From NCBI GenBank assembly GCA_965247965.1, contig OZ252053.1, positions 5,890,001 to 5,954,000 of the forward strand: a stretch of 64,000 nucleotides of DNA, in the 5' to 3' direction. This stretch comes from UBA7328 sp965247965. GTDB taxonomy: Bacteria; Bacteroidota; Bacteroidia; Chitinophagales; Saprospiraceae. Every line of letters starts with the position of its first letter. The first letter of the stretch is position 1. The notes beneath the pieces were generated by a model that saw only the letters and a list, made by a program, of their open reading frames with translations, searched no databases and was not told the DNA's origin. Shown here piece after piece: positions 45,876 through 55,365 of the stretch. The translations under genes were made by a program, and so were the position numbers.

Positions 45876-46075
45876 AATGTTATCCATCTTTCAATTTCTG
45901 TCTTGGAAAAGTCCTCAAGTTGAAAAACAGAACTGTGAAAACCTCTGTCGAATGCCTTGGATGGGTAGAACTTTTTCCAGGCCGCAATGTATTGCTGACC
46001 AATCTCAATTGAAGTACGCTCCTTTGATTGTTCACAGCACAAGGAAATGATAAGGAATAAAAACGTTGTCTTCAT
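45876..46075 (-). pseudogene. N-terminal fragment of a secreted DUF885-like protein
   Basis: Begins with an export signal (MKTTFLFLIISLCCEQSKE) and then GQQYIAAWKKFYPSKAFDRG and VFQLEDFSKTEIERWITFNE. These resemble the start of DUF885 proteins (long helical metallohydrolase-like family). After WITFNESV the frame runs into antiporter-like DNA read in another frame, so the gene is truncated by a fusion. Confidence 0.45.
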
Positions 46076-46509
46076 ACGACGATTATGCTTTGACCATAGC
46101 CCCCAAGAATTACGTCCGAAATAATTTTAGTATTTTTACTAAAATCCTCATAATGAGCGCAATCTTATTTCAGTCCTCTTCTTCCAGTTTTCTTTTGGTT
46201 TTAGTAATAGTGGTAGTAATGATAGTCATTGGTTCACTTTTAGCGAAATACCTGGGAAGTCGTTAATCGTTGCCTAAGTCCACATTAAGTAAATACTCAA
46301 TTCATAGCAAGTAGAGTTTCCCGCAAAGTCGCGCGGAGGTTTCGCCAAGTTACGCTGAGTAGTAAAACTGGACACGATATTCTTAGTAAAGAAACTTTCA
46401 TATTGGTTAGTTGCTGTAACATTTGATAAGGAATTCAATTTCAAAAATCTCATTTGCACATGCCGTTTCCGAGAGCAAAAAATTTGCTACGCAATAACTC
46501 ACATTTATT

Positions 46510-47499
46510 CTAAAAACTAAGTACCCGGCCAATAAACCAAAAAAATGCAACCGAACCAATAAGATATGGAAGCACTTTTGGAAAAAAAGTTTGCACCGAA
46601 TCAGAAGACATTTTGATTATCTTGATCAGGCCGATTATCGCCAGGATGAAACTAATCTGCCCTAATTCCACTCCTATATTAAATGTGAGTAATGCCGCCG
46701 GGATAGACTTTTGCGGTAGGCCAATTTCCGAAAGGGCGCCTGCAAATCCCAGGCCGTGGATCAGGCCAAAAACAAAGGCGACGATCCATGGATATTTTAT
46801 AGTAAGACTTGTCCCATCTTTATAGTAAGTGATCGCCTCCCTGGCGAGGAGCACAATGCTCAGCGCTATGACTGCCTCCACTGGTTTAGAAGGAACATTT
46901 AGAAATCCTAATGTAGCTAAGGCGAGGGTAATACTATGAGCAATGGTAAAAGAAGTGATAGTTTTGATCAGCATGCGCATCCCGGGAATTATGAGCATAA
47001 GGCCTAATACAAAGAGGAGGTGGTCATAACCTGAAAGAATATGTTTGATACCAAGGCGGACATAGGAGTGCACTACTTTCCACGTGCTCCATTCGTACGG
47101 TACAATTGCGCTTGGTTGAGAAGGTTGGAGCAGGAATGAATAGGTGGTTTGGTCGTATAATTCTACTTGTACAAGGACGTCTACCAATGTCTTTTCCAGG
47201 TTATCTATGCTTATCTCGTGACCATTTATGGGTCCTTCAGTGATAAAAGAATATTTGCGGATAAGAGCATCCGACAATACGGTTTCATTGTCTAGAACTA
47301 AGCCATAACCTCCTGATATTAAAGGACTTATGTCGATATATCGATTTTGTATTTTGGGTATTTTCCAAGTGACTTCGAAGTGATTTTCCTCTACTTCTAC
47401 GATGCGTAGAAATCCGGGCCTGATCTCATGAGCATAAGTCGAGACAGACGACCAGAGGAACAAAATAAAGTGAAGAATTATGGTTTTGCGATATTTCAT
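46510..47499 (-). CDS. HupE/UreJ-family membrane protein
   Basis: A 329-residue protein. A signal peptide (ILFLWSSVSTYA) is followed by a beta-rich periplasmic domain (HEIRPGFLRIVEVEENHFEVTWKIP) and about seven helices from residue 145. The HupE/UreJ signature is GIKHILSGYDHLLFVLGLML, then TSFTIAHSITLAL and FVFGLIHGLGFAGAL; the conserved His and Asp residues suggest metal binding or transport. It follows a parvulin gene by 10 bp. With the DUF3604 gene upstream it forms a recurring trio in marine bacteria (recalled, not searched). Confidence 0.88.
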   Translation of the reverse strand: MKYRKTIILHFILFLWSSVSTYAHEIRPGFLRIVEVEENHFEVTWKIPKIQNRYIDISPLISGGYGLVLDNETVLSDALIRKYSFITEGPINGHEISIDNLEKTLVDVLVQVELYDQTTYSFLLQPSQPSAIVPYEWSTWKVVHSYVRLGIKHILSGYDHLLFVLGLMLIIPGMRMLIKTITSFTIAHSITLALATLGFLNVPSKPVEAVIALSIVLLAREAITYYKDGTSLTIKYPWIVAFVFGLIHGLGFAGALSEIGLPQKSIPAALLTFNIGVELGQISFILAIIGLIKIIKMSSDSVQTFFPKVLPYLIGSVAFFWFIGRVLSF

Positions 47500-47509
47500 A
47501 TTGCAACCG

Positions 47510-48367
47510 CTATTCCGAGTATTTGACCTTTATAGTGTATTTATCTTTCAGCAAGATGTAGAGAGATGCGTTGTACGTATTCCTTTGATCATCTCTCCAG
47601 TCCAGCATCACTTTATCTTTAATAGTTTCAAATGGGATCACCTCCTGATCCTTGTATCCTATAATTTTTACCAAATGATATCCAAATCCTGATTTTATCG
47701 GCTTGTCCGCCCACCCCAATGAGGAATCGCCGAGCGTTTCAGCGAATTCCATACCGAAAGATTCCGATATTTCCGTTTTTGTTTTTTCCTTTTGATAGCG
47801 AGAAAGATGGAACATATCTCCATAGTCAGCGTAGTCCTCTTCTACATTGTCAGCCGATAAAATTTCTCTCAAAAGCCTTTTTGCAAATTGCTCTGGCTTC
47901 CTTCTGTTATCCGCGCTGATGTAGATGTGCAGGAAGGATACCTTGCCCGGTTCGGAATACTTGCCTTTATTTTCATCGTGATATTTTCGGATATCCTCCT
48001 GGCTTGGTTCATTTTGATCCAACGCATCTTTTACAAGAAATTCGTACTTCTGCCGGAGCCGTCGTCTGATGATCTCATCATTGTGCTGTAGGTTGAGTCT
48101 TTGTGCTTCGCGGTAGTAGATTTCGGCTTTAATTTCTTCCTCGATCAATCTTTGTAGAATGGAGCTGTCCGGTTTGGAATTCCAACTCATCTGATATGCG
48201 GAAGCAAGTCGATTAATGTCGCTTCGATCTATGACGATGTCGCAGGATACCTCTGACTCATAATCCTTGTTTTGATAGGAATAATAGATGAATATCAAGG
48301 CACCGATAATCAAAAAGTGAAGGAGCGGTTCCTTAATCAGTTTTCTTATTTTCAGCACTGTGATCAA
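47510..48367 (-). CDS. membrane-anchored parvulin-type peptidyl-prolyl isomerase
   Basis: A 285-residue protein with one N-terminal helix (LLHFLIIGALIFIYYSY), a helical chaperone part (INRLASAYQMSWNSKPDSSI, EIYYREAQRLNLQHNDEII) and a PpiC-like rotamase domain at about residues 140-255. Motifs in that domain are KVSFLHIYIS, EFAETLGDSSLGWADKPIKSGFGYHLVKIIGY. It assists folding of exported proteins. It is immediately upstream of HupE on one transcript, so it may fold that protein's periplasmic domain or the DUF3604 product. Confidence 0.88.
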   Translation of the reverse strand: MITVLKIRKLIKEPLLHFLIIGALIFIYYSYQNKDYESEVSCDIVIDRSDINRLASAYQMSWNSKPDSSILQRLIEEEIKAEIYYREAQRLNLQHNDEIIRRRLRQKYEFLVKDALDQNEPSQEDIRKYHDENKGKYSEPGKVSFLHIYISADNRRKPEQFAKRLLREILSADNVEEDYADYGDMFHLSRYQKEKTKTEISESFGMEFAETLGDSSLGWADKPIKSGFGYHLVKIIGYKDQEVIPFETIKDKVMLDWRDDQRNTYNASLYILLKDKYTIKVKYSE

Positions 48368-48591
48368 TTAACCTATAGTAGTGGCTGTCTCATACTAGAC
48401 GAAATTAACGATTCTCAGTTATTTCTAGGGTTTACCCTTATTTTTCTAAAACACAACCTGAACAAACCAGAATCAAACAGGACGAATCAATCAGAATATC
48501 AATCAAAATATCAATATTGAAACCCATACCATCCTTCGTCTTGCACCGTAGTCTCAGGACAGGTTTTGATTTTGATTGTCATTTTGATTCT

Positions 48592-50454
48592 TTATGGTGT
48601 ATACCAAATCGGAGACGTCCAAGCCCTCTCCTGAATAGTCGCCGAAAGATCATTTGGAATATCGATACCCAGATCGCGAGCATCATAGGTACTCCACCGC
48701 GGCGTCGGTATCTCCAAAATCCTCAAATAGTACATGGCGATCTGCTTTTCATTAAATTCAGGATCTTTCCAGATCGTCTTCAATTCCACAGCACCAACAC
48801 TATTTTCATAAGTGGCGGCAGACACGTCCACCGTATTACCTACTGCCGGGAGACTTCCATCACCGTGTAGCTCTCTGCCATCTGCCCACACTACATTGAA
48901 TATTTTTTCATGTGGATTCCCCTCGACATCAATCCATGCTTTGATCATTTGCACTCGATCGAGGTTGGCGCCATTTGCGTCTTTGATTGCCCAAATGACA
49001 AAATCGGGTGGCGCTTCTGGTTTCTCAAGATCACCTCCCATTGGAACACCTTGAGCATACGCCGATTTCAACCAATTTTCATCGTCGAAGTCAACATTGA
49101 TATTTTCTTCGGCAAACAGTCTTGCCTGAATTCGAGGCCCCGAAGTTGCGAAAGTTTCTTTGCGCTCCAAGGCAGCATAAATAGCTTCTCGCGTATTGCT
49201 CTCTGCCCAAACTCCAGCCAGTCCGGCCGCACTCATAAAACGATTGCTCAAAAATCGGTCTTCATTGTCTAGGCGCCTTTCTGCTGTACCGTCCCTATTG
49301 ACAAATTTTCCAAAGTAATTGTCCTCATCCGTAGCTCCTGCGGAATTGTGGCCGTCCGAGCTGCCGATCAAGCCAAATTTGAAAGCATTGGCTCCCAGGT
49401 CTTTTCCGAATTTCAAACCATTTTGATATGCTTCGCGTACGTAGCTTCCGTTTGGTCTGCTCGGAGGAGGAAGAGTCGTGGAAAAAGTGAATTGGGAAAG
49501 TTCAAAATCGGCAAATTCATCGTTAGAGGTTAGGATAGGATGGGACATCGACTGGCCCTTGATCTGTACCACTTCATTGATCGGTTCGTTGCGCATTCTT
49601 TGATTTATATATGCCAATGTCATAGGTGAACCGTTGAATTGAAAAGAGGAATACATTAGCCCATCACTCATATTGCCATTGTGAGGAATGCCAATGAGTT
49701 CAATGCCCCTTTTGCGCTCATTATCCATCCAATCCCAAAGGTCTTCAGGATTTTGCGAGTCGAATGAGGAGTATGGGATTTCGGATACTTTATCGCCTTT
49801 GTAAATGACATTGCGGTGTAGATTTCGTGCAAATGTGGTCACAATATCGCCTTGCTTTATAGAGTCACTGGGAGTTGAGGTGAACTCGTATCCAGGGAAA
49901 GTTGTGAATTTGCCAGGTTCATAGTGTTCGTTCGCGGCTTCCACAATCCGGTCCCAGGTGCTTTTGCGTATATCGTAATCCATCAATTCGTCGAAGGGTG
50001 CACTCCGTGCAAGGGATGTACCTATATAGGTAAAAGCATCCAGTGACGTTGCCCTGTCCCTACTTCTGACTTGCTTTGCAATGGGAAGTTTGTAAAAAGA
50101 ATGTTCAGGATCATTCATTTGCATCATCACTCCCATGCATTCGGAGTGATCAGTGACAGCCATAAAATCGAGGGGGCGCTTTGTCTGAATTTTCTCGCCC
50201 ATGTAATGGTCGATTGCCTCTCCTTTGGCAAATCGATAAGCATCATCCGGCGTTGTACGCGTATTGTAGATGAACGCATCAAAAGACCAGCTCGTATGCA
50301 CGTGCAGATCGCCGTAATAGGCATTTTTGGTGGGTGTCTTCTCTATATACTCCTCGGATATGATCTGGGACGGTTCCGTTTTAGGACCAGCAGCAGGTTC
50401 ACTTTTACAAGCGGCAAATAAAAGCCCTCATATAACTAGTATACAGAATTTCAT
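48592..50454 (-). pseudogene. DUF3604 lipoprotein with in-frame TGA in signal peptide
   Basis: The complete frame would start at ATG 50454: MKFCILVI, TGA (50430-50428), then GLLFAACKSEPAAG, a lipobox, and NAYYGDLHVHTSWSFDAF. DUF3604 is a PHP-related metal-dependent family: LHVHTSWS and FMAVTDHSECMG give metal ligands, ELIGIPHNGNMSDG and IGSSDGHNSAGAT the others. With the TGA read as sense the protein has 620 residues and needs no other repair. Translation from the internal GTG at 50301 would omit the signal and the first metal-binding His. A nonsense mutation is the simplest reading; TGA is used as a stop by other genes here. Confidence 0.85.
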
Positions 50455-50962
50455 AGCCAAGATTTCACGAAAGATAGATGTTTCTATTGAAATGGTAATA
50501 CGGTCAATCAATAATTCGGGTGCGACTTGATGGGCGGGCTAATTCTCATTTTGATGGGCTAGAGGTAAAAGATACGCTAAAGGCGAGGGGTACGTGATGT
50601 GTGTAGAAAGCCCGTCATACTTCGACGAGCTCAGTTCAGGTCCTGAGCGCCCGGCCTTCGTAGCTGAAGCTACTTCGGCGGAGTAGGCAAGTCGAGGGAG
50701 ACAGGTTCAATGTATTGAAAATTTCGACCGAACGCCTGTCCTGAGCTTGTCGAAGGGATTTCGGCGTAGCCGAGAGTGAGTGGAGAAATCTGTTAAGCAA
50801 GAAACGAAATACCGAAGCTCCCCCATTCTAAATGATGAGATTTCTCCATTCACTGCATTAACCCGTTTTTGGCTTAAACCAATTTGAGCTCAGAATTTGA
50901 ATCCGTCAGCTGAAGCAAACGGCAATTTGAATGCATCGAAACTTTGTGTGTAAAGCTCCAAC
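50455..50962. other. gene-free region with REP-like repeats and an inverted repeat
   Basis: No credible gene. It contains two copies of the dispersed repeat (about 50618-50655 and 50731-50762, with ...CTGAGCTTGTCGAAGGGATT). Between and after them lie alternating TTCGGCGTAGCCGAGAG and TTCGTAGCTGAAGCTACTTCGG hairpins. An inverted repeat GTGAGTGGAGAAATCT (50776-50791) pairs with AGATTTCTCCATTCAC (about 50850-50865). Confidence 0.7.
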
Positions 50963-51190
50963 CTAATCCACTAGCAACTGCATCAGATAAGCCAGCAAAA
51001 TACCACTGATCACTCCACCGGGTATATCGGCATTGGTCATTTCATATTCAAAGAAAAACATGGCCGCGAACAGAATGAATAGTTCACCAATCCAAACAAT
51101 AGGCACAAGTCGAAAGAAGAGATTGACCTTTAACGGGAAGGTCAAACCGAATAATTGGAACGATATTTCCTTTTCTTCCTTGTTATCCAT
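50963..51190 (-). CDS. small membrane protein of unknown function
   Basis: A 75-residue protein with a charged start (MDNKEEKEISFQLFGLTFPL) and two predicted helices: VPIVWIGELFILFAAMFFF and ADIPGGVISGILLAYLMQLL. It lacks motifs that would place it in a family. It is monocistronic, upstream of a region with repeats, and flanked by an inverted repeat at 51326-51396. Confidence 0.65.
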   Translation of the reverse strand: MDNKEEKEISFQLFGLTFPLKVNLFFRLVPIVWIGELFILFAAMFFFEYEMTNADIPGGVISGILLAYLMQLLVD

Positions 51191-51325
51191 GGTGCGAAAA
51201 TAGTTATTGGCTGAGCTTTATGAAAATAATAAGGCACATTTCAGAAATTCGCCTTGTTCTATCTTTCGATCCCTTAAGAGATTGTTCCTATAGGTAAGAA
51301 TTTAGTAACGCGTTTCAAATTACAT

Positions 51326-51396
51326 TTCGCCACAAAGGCACAAAGGCGCGAAGGTCAAATTATTCTCTTTGTGTCTTAGCGCCTTTGTGGCAAAAA
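51326..51396. repeat. long inverted repeat of CACAAAGGC units
   Basis: GCCACAAAGGCACAAAGGCG on the left arm pairs imperfectly with CTTAGCGCCTTTGTGGC on the right arm, spanning a short AT-rich loop. It lies in the gap between a small membrane protein and the cyclase, about 110 bp before the latter's start. It may act as a bidirectional transcription barrier but lacks a T-run. Confidence 0.6.
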
Positions 51397-51509
51397 TTTT
51401 GGCACCTTCATTTCCAAGCCTATTTCTGACACAGTCTCCGAATGCGTAAAACAAAAATATCTAGTGATCAATAATCACATGGAATGTTTATATTTCACAA
51501 AATTCGGGT

Positions 51510-53120
51510 ATGAATTTGTTTCATCGGATAATTTTAATACTGACTTTAACAAGCACTGCCCTTGTAGTTTGCTTAGGCCAGGACGCTCGAATGGACCAGG
51601 ACATCAAAGAACTCAAAGGACTCAAAGGTTCCGCCTTCATCAATAAGGCTGTAGGCATCGCTGAGGATTTCGGGGTACAGGGTAATAATTCTGAGTGTTT
51701 GAAATATTTCGATAAAGCAATAGATGCGGCAGCAAGAACGAAAAATCAATCTACAGTTGCCGTAGTAGCAATTCGAAAATCAGCATTTATTACAAGTCGG
51801 CTGCCGCATTCGGACGACTATGTGAAATCTTCCTTCAAGTCAATCAAGAAAGCGCTGTCTAATAACGATAACCCCATAGTAATCAGTCAGTTAGGTGAGG
51901 CATTAGGGAAATTGAGGCCAAGGGCAACAGAGCAAAAACTTGTAAACGATATCCAGAAAGAACTTGATAAAATTTCCGATAGAGTCGAAGTAACTGCTCA
52001 GAAAAAGTTTAACCAACTTAGTAAGGAGGAAGCTTTCGATCTGGTGGAAAATATCAAGAGTACCCAGCAAGGTTTACAGCAAAGTCAATTTCTCCTCCAA
52101 ACTGAGGTGAGCAAATTGGCAGATATTCAAGATCGCCTGAACCGCGACCTGGATTCTAAATCAAGCCTCCTTAACCAAATGACAAAGGAAAAACTGGAGG
52201 CCCAGGCCTTAATCGAATACAACCGTAGATTAATCGACTCAATGAGCTTCGAGGCTGAACTAGATTCTATGGATTTGGTCTACCAGCAATCGCTGATCAA
52301 GGAGCAAAAGTCAGATTTGAAATGGCAGGAATCTCAACTCATCTTAAAGAATTCCCAAAGAAATCTTTTTTTGGCGCTTAGCGCTATCGTGCTTTTGACC
52401 GCGCTGATGGTCTTTATGAAATGGCGGGCATCCGCCAAATTCAATGAAGAGCTCCGCCAAAAGAATTTAGAAATCGCTGAGGAAAAAGAAGAATCCGAGC
52501 GGCTCTTACTCAATATTTTGCCAAAAAACGTAGCCAAAGAACTAAAGGAGAAAGGTCACGTATCCACGCAGTATTTCGACCAGGTTTCGGTTATGTTCGC
52601 CGACTTTGTCGGTTTTTCTCAAATATCCAAACGACTTTCACCTGCCGAGCTTGTGGAAACTTTGGATTCTTTGTTCAATGCATTTGATACTATAGTTGAA
52701 AAATATAGCATCGAAAAGATAAAAACCATAGGTGACGAATACATGTGTGCCTGCGGAGTGCCCGTTCCGCAAAATGATAATGCCGGAAAAACGACTACGG
52801 CCGCTATTGAAATACAGGATTTTATCAAAAAATGGAATGAGGATAGAAAAGACTTGGGTCTTCCGGAATTTAACATCCGCATCGGCATTCATACCGGGCC
52901 GATTATCACCGGAGTAGTCGGTAAACACAAATTTGCTTATGATATTTGGGGAGATACGGTCAATATCGCATCCAGGCTTGAAAGTGCCAGTCAACCTGGG
53001 ATGATTAATATTTCGGAAGATACAGCTGCCTTGCTCGCAGATAAATACAAGCTCAAGAGCAGAGGTAAAGTCGAAGTGAAGAATATGGATCCATTGGAAA
53101 TGTATTATGTGAAGGTGTGA
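51510..53120 (+). CDS. class III adenylate/guanylate cyclase with periplasmic helical sensor
   Basis: A 536-residue protein. A signal (ILILTLTSTALVVCLGQ) is followed by a helical repeat region with TPR-like pattern (residues about 30-130) and coiled coils (about 165-285). One transmembrane helix follows (LFLALSAIVLLTALMVFMKW, about residue 290-310), then a signalling helix and the catalytic domain. Motifs are VMFADFVGFSQIS (metal Asp), IKTIGDEYMCACG (second Asp), FNIRIGIHTGPIITGVVG and YDIWGDTVNIASRLES. It makes cAMP or cGMP in response to an envelope signal. Its TGA overlaps the beginning of the next frame. Confidence 0.93.
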   Translation: MNLFHRIILILTLTSTALVVCLGQDARMDQDIKELKGLKGSAFINKAVGIAEDFGVQGNNSECLKYFDKAIDAAARTKNQSTVAVVAIRKSAFITSRLPHSDDYVKSSFKSIKKALSNNDNPIVISQLGEALGKLRPRATEQKLVNDIQKELDKISDRVEVTAQKKFNQLSKEEAFDLVENIKSTQQGLQQSQFLLQTEVSKLADIQDRLNRDLDSKSSLLNQMTKEKLEAQALIEYNRRLIDSMSFEAELDSMDLVYQQSLIKEQKSDLKWQESQLILKNSQRNLFLALSAIVLLTALMVFMKWRASAKFNEELRQKNLEIAEEKEESERLLLNILPKNVAKELKEKGHVSTQYFDQVSVMFADFVGFSQISKRLSPAELVETLDSLFNAFDTIVEKYSIEKIKTIGDEYMCACGVPVPQNDNAGKTTTAAIEIQDFIKKWNEDRKDLGLPEFNIRIGIHTGPIITGVVGKHKFAYDIWGDTVNIASRLESASQPGMINISEDTAALLADKYKLKSRGKVEVKNMDPLEMYYVKV

Positions 53121-53128
53121 GTAAAAAT

Positions 53129-54091
53129 ATGAAAAGACGAGAATTTATTGCTAGGGGTTCGGTGATAAGTTTGGGCATGGCGGGCTCAACCACTTACCAA
53201 TCCGATCCATCCATTAATTCACAGTCAACACCAATTGTCATTTCCACATGGGATTTTGGTGTTCGCGCGAATGAGGTGGCATGGGAGATAATAGATAAAG
53301 GAGGCAGAGCACTCGACGCCGTGGAACAAGGAGTGCGATTGATAGAATCTGATCCTGATGAGCAATCGGTCGGCTATGGCGGCCTACCGGATAGGGATGG
53401 GCATGTGACACTTGATGCCTGCATAATGGATGAAAATAGTGATTGCGGTTCGGTAGCATTTCTTCGCGGTTTTCAGAATCCGATATCGATCGCGCGCAAG
53501 GTGATGGAAGAAACTCCACATGTAATGCTCGTAGGGGAAGGAGCCAAGAAATTCGCTCTTGATCAAGGATTTAGAGAAGAAAATCTATTAACTGAAACAA
53601 GTAAAAAAGATTGGAAAAAGTGGATAGAGAATGCTGAATATCAACCAGTAATAAATATTGAAAACCACGATACGATAAGCATGCTCGCCATTGATCAATC
53701 CGGAAATATATCAGGAGCATGTACGACAAGCGGATTGGCTTATAAAATGCACGGCAGGGTGGGGGACTCTCCGATTATAGGTGCAGGATTGTTTTTGGAC
53801 AAAGGCGTTGGTGGAGCCTGTGCCACGGGCCTTGGCGAAGCGGTCATACGCACAGCAGGGAGTGCGATGGTCGTAGAAGCCATGCGGTATGGTGCAAGTC
53901 CACAAGAAGCTTGCAAGGCAATCGTAGAACGCATTAGCGAAAAGCACAACTCAATCAAAGACTTTCAGGTAGGCTTCATTGCAATCGACAAGAATGGCAA
54001 TTACGGGGCTTATGCAGTGCAGGAGGGGTTTACTTATGCTGTATGTACCAGTAGTGGAAATGAACTATTCGATTCCGAATCTATTTTTTAG
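53129..54091 (+). CDS. secreted N4-glycosylasparaginase / isoaspartyl peptidase family
   Basis: The start is placed at ATG 53129 (MKRREFIARGSVISLGMAGS), a Tat-type signal; a GTG at 53117 overlaps the cyclase stop. Ntn-hydrolase family motifs: GGRALDAVEQGVRLIESDPDEQSVGYGGLP, DTISMLAIDQSGNISGACTTSGLAYK with the autocleavage Asp/His-Asp-Thr (HDT, Thr becomes the N-terminal nucleophile), and GRVGDSPIIGAGLF. It hydrolyses the GlcNAc-Asn bond or beta-aspartyl peptides after self-processing. It may be co-expressed with the cyclase upstream and MsrB downstream. Confidence 0.9.
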   Translation: MKRREFIARGSVISLGMAGSTTYQSDPSINSQSTPIVISTWDFGVRANEVAWEIIDKGGRALDAVEQGVRLIESDPDEQSVGYGGLPDRDGHVTLDACIMDENSDCGSVAFLRGFQNPISIARKVMEETPHVMLVGEGAKKFALDQGFREENLLTETSKKDWKKWIENAEYQPVINIENHDTISMLAIDQSGNISGACTTSGLAYKMHGRVGDSPIIGAGLFLDKGVGGACATGLGEAVIRTAGSAMVVEAMRYGASPQEACKAIVERISEKHNSIKDFQVGFIAIDKNGNYGAYAVQEGFTYAVCTSSGNELFDSESIF

Positions 54092-54114
54092 CTAGGTAAT
54101 TAACTGAAGTAACA

Positions 54115-54615
54115 ATGAAAATCATCACCTTTTTGATCATGTCTACCATATTGACCTGCAATTCGCAAGCCCAAAATAAAATTCACGGAAGTGAAGAAAT
54201 ATCGCATAGTCAATCGATCACAGAAAAAATCGAAAAAACGGAAGGCGAATGGAAAAAAGAATTGACAGACGAAGAATACTATGTGCTCAGAAGAAAAGGC
54301 ACGGAGAGAGCTTTCAGCGGAGATCTATGGGACAATAAGAAAAAGGGCAAATATATCTGCGCAGCGTGTGATTTAGAGTTGTTTGATTCAGCGACGAAAT
54401 TTGTATCTGGTACAGGCTGGCCCTCATTCTATGAGCCCGTCAATTCTGAGTGCGTGGCCGAAGATGTCGATTATAAGATTGGGTACAAACGCGTGGAGGT
54501 GTTATGTGCGCGCTGTGGTGGACACCTGGGCCACATATTTCCGGATGGCCCCAAACCAACGGGACTTCGTTATTGTATTAATTCGATAGCTCTTGATTTT
54601 GTGGAGAAGAATTAA
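54115..54615 (+). CDS. msrB: peptide-methionine (R)-S-oxide reductase MsrB
   Basis: A 166-residue repair enzyme, probably exported (N-terminal LIMSTILTCNSQAQ, with a possible lipobox-like LTC). MsrB domain: LTDEEYYVLRRKGTERAFSG, zinc-binding CAAC and CARC, GTGWPSFYEP, and the catalytic segment LRYCINSIALDF with the reactive Cys. It reduces methionine-R-sulfoxide in periplasmic proteins. It starts 23 bp after the asparaginase stop on the same strand, so a shared transcript is likely. Confidence 0.95.
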   Translation: MKIITFLIMSTILTCNSQAQNKIHGSEEISHSQSITEKIEKTEGEWKKELTDEEYYVLRRKGTERAFSGDLWDNKKKGKYICAACDLELFDSATKFVSGTGWPSFYEPVNSECVAEDVDYKIGYKRVEVLCARCGGHLGHIFPDGPKPTGLRYCINSIALDFVEKN

Positions 54616-54679
54616 ACGAAAGGGGCAAATGCAAAAGTCTCCGTTTGGCAAAGATTTAATTCAACAAAAGACCGGAGCG

Positions 54680-54713
54680 AAAAAAAGCCTCCATTGAAAG
54701 CTCAATGGAGGCC
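54680..54713 (-). terminator. rho-independent terminator for the 54755 gene
   Basis: On the minus strand the stem CCTCCATTGA / TCAATGGAGG with an AGCT-type loop is followed by a run of T (complement of AAAAAAA at 54680-54686). It lies about 45 bp after the stop of the minus-strand gene at 54755. Confidence 0.75.
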
Positions 54714-54754
54714 AGGACAACTATGTTAAACCAATATTTTATACAGTTGAAAAA

Positions 54755-55084
54755 CTAGGACTGAAATGTAACCGGTAGAATGTACACCTTGAAAGTTTCA
54801 AGATTTTCCTTGTCAATTTTACTGTAGTTCAATGCGCCTTTGATCTGATGGTCCAGCTTTTGATTGTTTGTGGACAGCACGATGATCTCGTTGTGCTCGT
54901 TGAGCATAAATCTGATCTTGATTGTCTCACCTTTCAAAAAGCTAAAATCAAAATTATAGGCGGTTAAGGCCTTCCTTACTTTTGATTCCAAATCCGTGTT
55001 TTCTTTTACAGTAGGTGTGGCAAATGAGGTGGCCACAATGGATAACATGAAGAATAAAGAAAGAAATAATGACTTCTTTTTCAT
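54755..55084 (-). CDS. secreted protein of unknown function, Bacteroidota type
   Basis: A 109-residue protein with a signal peptide (LFLSLFFMLSIVATSFA). The rest resembles a small beta-alpha domain: KVRKALTAYNFDFSFLKGETIKIRFMLNEHNEIIVLST, then LNYSKIDKENLETFKVYILPVTF. This kind of short secreted protein with a TonB-C-like strand order is frequent in the phylum, but I do not know a function. It is monocistronic with its own terminator. Confidence 0.65.
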   Translation of the reverse strand: MKKKSLFLSLFFMLSIVATSFATPTVKENTDLESKVRKALTAYNFDFSFLKGETIKIRFMLNEHNEIIVLSTNNQKLDHQIKGALNYSKIDKENLETFKVYILPVTFQS

Positions 55085-55365
55085 GATGACGTTGTTTTAA
55101 GAAATTTAAAAAAGTATGATGACAGTTTTCAGGTATTACAACGCAGTCATTTTCGGACTTGTTACACTATTTCGATCAAGTCACCTGGTCAATGGATGAA
55201 GTTTGAAATATTCTATATGTGCGTTCGCTAAAAACTCAATAAGCTTGGGCATATTCGGTTTTCACTCGTTTTATAAGTCAAAGAGAATTAACAAGGATTT
55301 AACAATTTTGACGCTCGTCGCGATTCTTATCCGAAGTTCTTACCTTCACAATTAAAAATAATGCA

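Noticed and set aside
46066..46266. Forward frame encoding SSSSSFLLVLVIVVVMIVIGSLL
   Set aside because: It could be a 37-residue membrane peptide from an internal ATG, but it has no neighbour or motif to support it and lies next to decayed genes.
50428..50430. TGA recoding (genetic code 4 or 25, or selenocysteine)
   Set aside because: Other genes in the window end with TGA (27183, 53118), no SECIS-like hairpin is seen, and the site is in a signal peptide.
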